From: Poecilobothrus nobilitatus
Lineage: Eukaryota > Arthropoda > Insecta > Diptera > Dolichopodidae
Reading direction: 5' to 3'
NCBI GenBank assembly: GCA_947095535.1
Contig: CAMUPU010000001.1
Coordinates: forward strand, 1,662,441-1,726,440
DNA: 64,000 nt
Under the pieces are notes generated by a model. That model saw only the letters and a program-made list of their open reading frames with translations. It did not search any database and was not told the DNA's origin. Position numbers and translations under genes: made by a program. Positions 57,261-64,000 of this stretch are shown here, piece by piece. Position 1 is the stretch's first letter. The number at the start of each line of letters is the position of its first letter.

Positions 57261-59413
57261 ATGAAAACTCCAATGAAAAAACATACTATAAGTAAAACTG
57301 ATTATAACCAGATGTCTCAAATTGTAAATAATAAAATAGAAAATACAAATATTTTTGAAATTGATACGTTAATTAAGATAATACAGGAAGTAAAAGTTTT
57401 ATGTACAACTTCAGTGTCAGTGAGGACTAGAAATAATTCCTGGATAACGCCGTTGATATATGAAAAATTAAAAATTAAAAAAACACTACATTATGATAAC
57501 CATAAAAAAGATCCAGAGAACACTGCTAAAAGGGTAAAATATAAAAAATTTAAGGAAAAGGTGGAAAAATTAATAAAGGAGAAATTAATAAAGGGAAAAA
57601 TAATAAAAGAAACCTTATCAATAGAAGTATTGAGAATGCCGGAAGTAACTCTAAAAAACTGTGGAAAGTATTGAATAATACTATAAGGAATTCTAACGAC
57701 GATATTTCTGAACATATTACTAGTATGGTAAAAATAAACGGAGAAAAGACAAAGGATGAAAATGAAACGGCAAATACGTTAAATGTAATTTTAATGAAGT
57801 AGGAGAATCCGTCATTAAAGGAATAAAAACAAATAATGTAGATAATAATTCTGTTCAACATAAAAGAAATAACCAAACGTTAGTTTTATTTCCAGTTACG
57901 GAAACAGAGATTTATAAAATGATTATGAAGTTAAACAGAAATTCAGCTCCAGGACTAAATAAAATAATAGTAAAGGATTTACAAGAATTAGCTAACATCA
58001 TCAAATAACCTATAGCAAAATTAATCAATAAATGCTTTATGGAAGGAACATTCCCAGATTCATTAAAAAAAGCATATACAATTCCGATTCATAAAAATGG
58101 TTCAAAAAATGAATGTGGAAATTATAGACCAATTTCCATATTGAATTCAATTTCCAAAATTTTTGAAAAAGCAATTAATATAAGGATAAAAAAGTTTATT
58201 TCAAAAACAGTGGATTTTGATCCAAATCAATATGGTTTCCTAGAAAATAGTGGTACAGAATCCACAATTACAGCTACGTTGGAACAAATTTATGATGCAC
58301 TTGATGAAGGGTATTTTTTGGGTGCAATATTTATCGATCTTACAAAGGCCTTCGATGTAGTAAATCATAGTAGACTAGTTAGTTTCCTAGACAAGCTGGG
58401 TATAAGAGGTAATTGTAATCTTTTATTTAAAAATTACTTAACAAATCGAACTCAGTGTGTTAAAGTGAACGAAGTTTTAAGTAATGAACTTACTATAAAA
58501 ACTGGTGTACCACAAGGTTCTCTCCTAGGACCTTTATTATATCTCTTATATATTATGAATATATTAAAGAGTAATATTATTTCAAATTATAATGTATATG
58601 CAGATGATACTAATATTATAGCAAAAGCTAAAACGGTAAAAGAACTAGAAAACATACTAAATCAGCATCTTAATACAATATGCAATTGGCTTGATTGTAA
58701 TGAACTCTGCATAAACGCAAAAAAAACCAATTATTTATTATTTAAAACTAAAAAAAAATTGTATGAAAATATTACTCTTAAGATAAGAGATACAAGAATT
58801 GAAAGAGTAAATAATGTAAAATATCTTGGAATAACAATTGATGATAATTTGAAATGGGACAATCATATAAAAAACATGAAGAAAAAAGTGATGCCTATTA
58901 TATTGGCTATAAAAAGATATGACGGCATTCCCGAATATGCAGCTAAGCTTAACTATAATGGGCACATTCTTTCAAGTATAAGGTATATATATGTAGTTGG
59001 AGCCATTGCTCAAATTTTCATATTAACCAAATTGGTATTTTAATGAACAAAGCGCTTAAAATGCTTTTCAAATTTAATCCCAGAACCAGTACTAATTATC
59101 TATATAAAACTATTAATGAATTGGATATAAACCAATTAATCTATTTTGAAAAATGCAAATATATTTATAAAATTCTAAATATTAATCTTAAATAAAACTT
59201 AATTTTAAAAAATAGAGAAAATATTCATAAATACAATACTAGAAATAAATAAAATATTGAAATTCTTAAGGCTAGACCAACAATAAAACAAAAAAGTTTA
59301 AGATGCAGTGCTATTAAAATCTTTAATTCATTACCAATAGAAATTAGAAAATGTCAGAAATTGCAAATATTCAATAGAAAACTTAAAGAACATGAAAAAA
59401 ATTTTAGAAAGTA
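57261..59413 (+). pseudogene. Nested LINE ORF2 reverse transcriptase, lightly damaged
   Basis: The linker at 57261-57674 has NNSWITPLIYEKLK. After shifts and a stop near 58006, the RT frame 58039-59043 is open for 334 codons. It contains GTFPDSLKKAYTIPIHKNG, NYRPISILNSISKIFEK, IFIDLTKAFDVVNH, TGVPQGSLLGPLLYLLY and catalytic YADD at 58597-58608, then VKYLGITIDDNLKWDNHI. A one-base shift at 59041-59043 leads to a C-terminal tail ending near 59413. The QGSLLGPLL/YADDT pattern suits the CR1/Jockey-type LINEs. Few lesions imply a relatively recent arrival. Confidence 0.85.
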
Positions 59414-59576
59414 AAGGTTGAAATAAGTAAAAAGTAAGTTAAACCAAAAAAATGTAATTTAAATTTTGTAAATTTTTGTTTATTAGTTTTTAGTTTTAGT
59501 TTTAATTTAATTTCTTATACATAATTTTATATACATTGTAAAATTATCTGAAATTAAAATAAATAAATAAAAAAAA

Positions 59577-60036
59577 AATAGGGACCCGGGAACCAGCAAG
59601 GAAGAGGCATCGATGGAGGCTCACCAATGCACAATGGCAACAACGATGGGACAATGACCGGAACGGTAGATGGACAGCACGTCTGATTCCTCTGTTAGAA
59701 GTTTGGAATAATCGGCTACACGCAGAGGTCAACTTCTATGTCACACAGTTCTTGTCGGGACATGGATACTTTCGTTCGTACCTATTCAAAATGGGTAAAG
59801 TAGCAACCCCCGGGTGCAGACCCTGTAATGCTGTGGAGGGTACGGCCTATCACACATTCTTTGAGTGTGGCTTGACAGAAGAACACAGAAGCTTTTTGGT
59901 TGCGGCAATAGGGCCTATATCCCCCGAAAACATCATCGGCGTTATGCTAGAAAGCGAAGAGCAGTGGGACGCAGTAGCAGTTTATATAAAAGCAGTGCTG
60001 AGGAAGAAAAAATTCCTAAAATATCTTGAAGCTTGA
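59577..60036 (+). pseudogene. R1-clade ORF2 C-terminal CCHC domain (resumed)
   Basis: Continuation of the R1 ORF2 after the nested LINE. It includes RWRLTNAQWQQRWDNDRNGR, FYVTQFLSGHGYFRSYLFKM and the CCHC finger CRPCNAVEGTAYHTFFEC, a hallmark downstream of the RT in R1-type proteins. It ends at a TGA (60034-60036) with KKKFLKYLEA. The frame is intact from the junction to the stop. Confidence 0.88.
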
Positions 60037-60278
60037 TGAAACTTAAATAAGGATCACCGAAAAAACAAACGAAAATAGTAAGATCCAACCTGAACTAATG
60101 GTAGAGCGGTTCCAGGCTGGAATTCATCGTGGGAGCCGAGTCAGGTGTTTTTTAGTGAGTAACCCAGAGAGCTGAGACCCTCAATTTAACATCACGCGAG
60201 TCTCACAGTCTTTTAGAGTTCGGACTCTCTAAAAGCTCTTTAATAGATTTTTTACCCCTCGCGAAAAGAAGAAAAAAA
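60037..60278 (+). other. R1-clade element 1 3'UTR and A-rich tail
   Basis: GC-moderate non-coding tail with hairpin potential around AGAGTCCGAACTCTAAAAGA-type sequence (60213-60236). It ends AAAAGAAGAAAAAAAAA and goes straight into ATT triplets. Confidence 0.75.
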
Positions 60279-60333
60279 AAATTATTATTATTATTATTAT
60301 TATTACTATTATTATTATTATTATTTACCCCGG
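60279..60333. repeat. (ATT)n microsatellite between two R1-clade elements
   Basis: About 18 ATT triplets with one ACT. It is the 3' junction of the first element and the 5' junction of the second. Confidence 0.92.
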
Positions 60334-61059
60334 TGGGCGGGGCTGTAGAAATGCCCACAGTAATAAATGCTTGGGGTACGAGTCCACTAAAATCCATTCA
60401 GTTACTGCCGTGTGAGTGCACCGAAGCCATCAGTGTACTCTCACAAACGGCATCTCTAGCCGTCCGTGGCAGTGCGGGCGGTCATGTTTCTTCCTGCATG
60501 GACGATGCAGCAACCTGGGCAAAGAATTCAGCTGGACGGTTGAGATGAACGTCTGCTTGCGAGATTCGGGATTCAACACGCCTTTTTGCTGAATTGGGAC
60601 CCTGGGTGAACTGCGGTTTAGAGAGTAGCACGCTCTAAAATCAGGGAACACACCCGTGTTGATAATTATAAGTCAATCGAGAGTTTGTGCAGGGCAGCTC
60701 TCTTTTGAAGTCCCTCTGCAACAGATTACTGGCGATTCGACGGTCTGCTTAAAGAGGGGAAAGGACAGCTGAATGGGAGAGCTTCCCTATGAAGTGCAGG
60801 GAAGCGGGAGGCGAATGGTGGCTGTTGCCTCGGCTGAGGTCCGGGAATGCAACCCTGTACCTGAATATTACCCAAATACCCATTAATATACGCAAATGGA
60901 TAAAAAAAATAATTGAACAGCGGTGGTGATGATATAGTGTGTGTGGGAGCCATTCAGGAGAAATGCAAAGATAATAAGGACCCCGCCGCGGATTAGTAAG
61001 GGTGCCTCGCTGGATGGCGGGAGTAATGCGCGGGAGACGTGAATTGCAGAGATCGTAGT

Positions 61060-62340
61060 AATGGCAAATCCGCAGCCTCTGGCGGTGGTAGTGGGTTCTC
61101 CAAAACGAAGAAACATGTCTCAAGTCGAGGACGATATAGAAAGGAGGGAGCAGATACTGCGCCAGTGCTAGACTATAATGGGTTGCATGCGGGCTGCAAC
61201 TAGTAGGCAAAATAACATATCGATGGATGTGAAAAACGGGCTGGCCGAACTAGATGAGCTTATTGACGCGATAGTGACTAGTGGCTCCCAAAATACGAAG
61301 CGAGGACCAGCAACAGTCACCGCCCCAATCTGAAAAGATATGGGTGTGATGACGGAGAGAATTCCCATTCCCAGCCAGAAGCGGTCAGTCAAGTTCCCAC
61401 TATTGAGGCAAAATAAGAAAATAGAGAGAGGATAGAGAGCAGCAGAAGGATCAGAAGAACGAATTGGAAAAGTTGCAGGAGACACCCACTACCTGGGTCA
61501 AGGTCGTACCTAGAAAAAGAAGAGAGAGAGGAAGGAAAAAGCCAGGACTAAAGTCCTGGTGAATGTCACCGCTAGAGTCGGGGAGAAAGCTAGTACTAAT
61601 AAAGGAGCACGAAAGAGAGGACTTCGTCGGAAAGCAATCCTGATTAAACCAGCCCAAGACAAATTTTATGCTGAAGTATTACGCATTATCAGGAAGGAAG
61701 TTAACCCTGAGAGCACGGGGACGGACGTAAGAGCGGTTCGTAAGACGCGGGTTGGAGAAGTCCTAGTGGAACTAGGGGCCGGAACAGGAGATAAAGCTGC
61801 ATTTGGTGAGTCCCTCAAAGCTATACTGGGGGAGAACACAAGCGTGTGCAGCTTAGAACCAAAGAAGAAGGTGGAAATTAGAGATATTGATGACCTCACC
61901 ACCTCGGAGGAGGTGAGTAACGCCATAAAAGAAGTCTTGGGCGGTTGGACCGCGAGTTTCAAAGTCTCGGTAACGAACTCTAACAGGAGGGCACAAAAAA
62001 TGGCAATGGTGACCATAGGGGCAAAGGGCGCGAAACAATTTATAAAAACCTAGCACATAAAAGTGCGATTCGTTAGCTGCAGAATCAGGCAGAGGGCAAC
62101 CGCAACCAAGTGCTATAAGGCCTTGTGTACGGTCACCGCGCTTGGATATGCAAAAGGCCCTGATGGAAGCAGACTTCGCTTCAGGTGTGGCGGGCCAGAC
62201 CACAAGGCGAAGGTGTGTACATCCCCTGAACGATGCTTTCTGTGCATTGAGAAGGGCCACGATTCTGGTAGGGTAAACCATATCCCTGGATTTAGGACAT
62301 GCGAGGTGTTTAGAAACGCTTTAGGGAGCACTCAATTTCT
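61060..62340 (+). pseudogene. R1-clade LINE 2 ORF1 (gag-like)
   Basis: A likely start at MANPQPLAVVVGSPKRRN (61061) is followed by stops. The main piece 61559-62053 contains KFYAEVLRIIRKEVNPES, VGEVLVELGAGTGDKAAFG, KKVEIRDIDDLTTSEEVSNA and KMAMVTIGAKGAKQF. After a frame change, 62063-62343 carries a degraded first knuckle, then FRCGGPDHKAKVCTSPERC and CFLCIEKGHDSGRVNHIPG, ending CEVFRNALG. The arrangement is typical of R1-type gag-like proteins. The first zinc knuckle has lost expected Cys/His residues. Confidence 0.82.
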
Positions 62341-62346
62341 TGTTAG

Positions 62347-62935
62347 ATGATCCGGATTCATCGGAGCAAGACGGCGGGCTCTCTGTTGCACCAGCTAGTC
62401 CACGAGCACAATGCCGACCTGCTCGTTATCAGTGAGCAGCACAAGGACCTATTATCTACGTACTGGTACCGCGGTGAGCTTCGGACTGCGGCCGTCTGGA
62501 TACGGGATTCCGAAAGGATTACGGTGAAGGCACATGGACTTGGGGAAGGCTTCGTATGGATCAAAAGTGGAGGAGCAACATATATAACCTGCTACTTTAC
62601 TCCGAATGAACTGACCAAGGTCTTCAGAATTAAAATAGATGCACTAGAGGATGAGATCCTTCGAATGTCAGGCAAAATTATAGTCGCTGGGGACTTCAGT
62701 GCGCAAAGTGCTGAATGGGGAATGTCCAACACCAACTCTCGAGTGAAATATATCTTGGACATGGCGGTTAGAAGGGGACTAATTGTACTAAACACTGGTT
62801 GTAGGTCGACGTTTCGCCACCCAGGGTATAGGAACTCCTTCGCGACGGTCACTACGAACTCCGAAGAGGTCAGACCCATACCGGAGTGCTGGACAAGAGC
62901 TAGGGCGGTGGAACGTCGGAAGGCTTGATGAGGCT
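62347..62935 (+). pseudogene. R1-clade LINE 2 ORF2 endonuclease domain
   Basis: Opens MIRIHRSKTAGSLLHQLVHE (ATG 62347) and includes ADLLVISEQHKD, RTAAVWIRDS, ATYITCYFTPNE, GKIIVAGDFSAQSAEWGM and VRRGLIVLNTG. This is the APE-like endonuclease order with the GDF(S/N)A motif. The domain is in one frame for 193 codons, stopping at 62926-62928. The usual SDH end has been lost in a frame change near 62860-62900. It starts four bases after the preceding ORF1 stop, as in R1-type dicistronic elements. Confidence 0.82.
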
Positions 62936-64000
62936 AGATTTTCCTCAATACTTCAAGACGCCCGGTTTATAGTAGAACACCCAAATAATCGCAGAGCCCG
63001 GGAACAGGCCGAAGCTGTTGTGGAAGAAACAATGGGTCTTATTCGCAGCGCCTGTGAGTTGTCCATGCCCCGGCACAGACCGGGACCACGTCGACGTCCG
63101 GTGTATTGGTGGACCGAGGATATTGTGGATCTCAGAAGACTCTACCTTCGGCTTAGACGAAGAGCACAAAAGGCGCGGAATCGTCAGGAGGCAAACACTA
63201 TCTCCGCGGAACATAAGGTGGCAAAGAAGTTGCTCCAGTACACCATTAACCAAAGCAAGGTTTTCCGGAGGAGAAAGCTAGAGGAGGAGGTGAACGCTGA
63301 TCCGTGGGGCCTTGGCTATAAAATAGTCACAAAGAAGCTTAGGTTGAGGTCTGCGCCGAGCTGCATGAGTGCGGAGACGACTACACGGATAGTTGATGCA
63401 CTTTTCCCATCACACCCATTTCGTGAAGAGATCCTTGAAATAGAAATAGGTGATATTCCCCTTTTCACTGACGAGGAGCTGGGAGTTGCAGTGGACTCTT
63501 TACATAACCGCAAAGCTGCCGCACCCGATGGGATACCCCCAGAGGTCCTGAACGCTGCGTACCGTGCAAGATTTAACCTCCTGCTTAGAATGTACAATTT
63601 CTGCTTCATTACCGGAACCTTCAGTCAACGGTGGAAAACTGCCCGCCATGCGCTGATTAGGAAAGGCAAAGGTGACGTAATGGCTCCATCGGCATATCGT
63701 CCACTGTGCATGATGGACACTACATCAAGGTGCTATATAAGTTAGTGCAGCCTCGCCTAATATCGGCGAAAAGGAGTGCTGGTGACTTGTCCGAACGACA
63801 GTATGGCTTTGACGTGAAAAACGCGTCCCATTCTGCAAGGTGTGTGTATATGTTGGAGGCATTAGAGGCGTTCAGTTCCAGAATACCTAATGAGAGTTAT
63901 CCGGAACTACCTGCGAGACAGATCGCTCGTGTATGAAACAGAGGACGGTCAACGAATATTAGAACGGTCATGGCAGGAGCAGTTCAATGGTCAATCCCAA
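62930..64000 (+). pseudogene. R1-clade LINE 2 ORF2 RT, partial at window end
   Basis: The frame 63020-63745 holds RRRPVYWWTEDIVDLRRL, WGLGYKIVTKKLRLR, HNRKAAAPDGIPPEVL and AYRPLCMMDTTS. A lesion follows. Then come RSAGDLSERQYGF and DVKNASHSARCVYMLEALE; the ~30 residues normally between GF and DVKNA are missing. The last bases give VMAGAVQWSIP, in place of the usual QGS block. The catalytic YADD box would be beyond 64000. Partial only because the window ends. Confidence 0.82.

Larger units (their letters stand above)
54691..59576 (+). mobile_element. Nested LINE (CR1/Jockey-like) inside R1 element
   Basis: An AT-rich non-LTR element sits within the R1 ORF2. R1 coding ends around FERVNESD on the left and resumes at RWRLTNAQW on the right. 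It has a 5' leader, ORF1 with zinc knuckles, an Asn-rich middle, endonuclease and RT remnants, and an A-rich tail (ATAAATAAATAAAAAAAA) at 59555-59576. Its base composition is clearly different from the host element. No clear target duplication was found. Confidence 0.85.
50673..60278 (+). mobile_element. R1-clade LINE 1, split by nested LINE
   Basis: A full-length-looking non-LTR element: GC-rich 5'UTR (50673-51177), ORF1 with zinc knuckles, ORF2 with endonuclease, RT and a C-terminal CCHC finger. It is interrupted at about 54690-59576 by another LINE. The 3'UTR ends in AAAAGAAGAAAAAAAAA at 60278. Both ends abut (TTA/ATT)n tracts. Multiple stops and shifts show it is old. GC content is far above the surroundings, as is common for R1-type elements. 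Confidence 0.85.
60334..64000 (+). mobile_element. R1-clade LINE 2, continues past window end
   Basis: Starts ACCCCGGTGGGCGGGGC immediately after the ATT tract. It has a long GC-rich 5'UTR (about 730 bases), ORF1 with zinc fingers, ORF2 endonuclease and part of the RT. It is clearly different from the first element in nucleotide sequence but similar in architecture and protein motifs. The frames carry several lesions. Confidence 0.85.

Noticed and set aside
52800..60036. Assignment of the R1-type element to the LOA clade
   Set aside because: No RNase H domain was recognised between RT and the CCHC tail, so R1 is preferred; a tree would settle it.

Overview
This looks like eukaryotic, AT-rich, repeat-dominated intergenic DNA from an insect, most likely a fly. 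The evidence is: a DD41D (rosa-like) mariner remnant; an errantivirus-type LTR element with a degenerate env; R1-clade non-LTR elements; a tRNA-derived SINE; and several copies of DINE-1-like (Helitron/Helentron-associated) elements with the GTCCGTCCGTCC core familiar from Drosophila and related flies. I found no convincing host gene, no cellular RNA gene and no CRISPR array. Nearly every coding stretch belongs to a mobile element, and almost all are broken by stops or frameshifts.

Layout. 1-10 kb: two decayed copies of one LINE family in opposite orientation (about 632-3553 minus, about 6410-9455 plus). Between and beside them are poly(A)-tailed SINE-like units, a tRNA-derived SINE and a decayed insect-family pseudogene. 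10-12.4 kb: a mariner transposase pseudogene, then a 736-bp non-autonomous hAT-like element sitting in an ATT microsatellite with an ATTATTAT target duplication. 12.7-18.6 kb: a mosaic of DINE-like repeats, including a ~900-bp direct repeat and inverted arrays of an AATCCCG motif. 18,862-24,276: a 5.4-kb hAT transposon with TIRs, a perfect 8-bp target duplication (GTAGGTCC) and a nearly intact transposase that appears to have introns. 24-36 kb: AT-rich DNA with a large DINE array (about eleven ~148-bp units), a ~680-bp tandem repeat and further DINE copies.

36-42.7 kb: an errantivirus-like Gypsy element (gag, protease, RT, RNase H, integrase, env remnants between short direct repeats) with altered catalytic residues. 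43-49 kb: a hAT C-terminal fragment, a truncated SINE and another DINE. 49.1-64 kb: a nested stack. A LINE 3' end lies beside an LTR, primer-binding site and gag of a second Gypsy-type element. An R1-clade element sits in a TTA microsatellite within or at the end of that gag. A different LINE (54.7-59.6 kb) is inserted into the R1 ORF2. A second, different R1-clade element starts immediately after another ATT microsatellite and runs off the window.

The genes do not form a pathway. Each set serves only its own element: gag/pol/env for LTR copying, EN-RT for target-primed reverse transcription, DDE transposases for cut-and-paste. The main biological signals are the repeated association of R1-clade elements with (TTA/ATT)n microsatellites, the well-preserved hAT, and the inverted LINE pair and nested stack, which resemble pericentromeric or piRNA-cluster-like DNA. 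All family calls are from motif recognition by eye; no database search was run.
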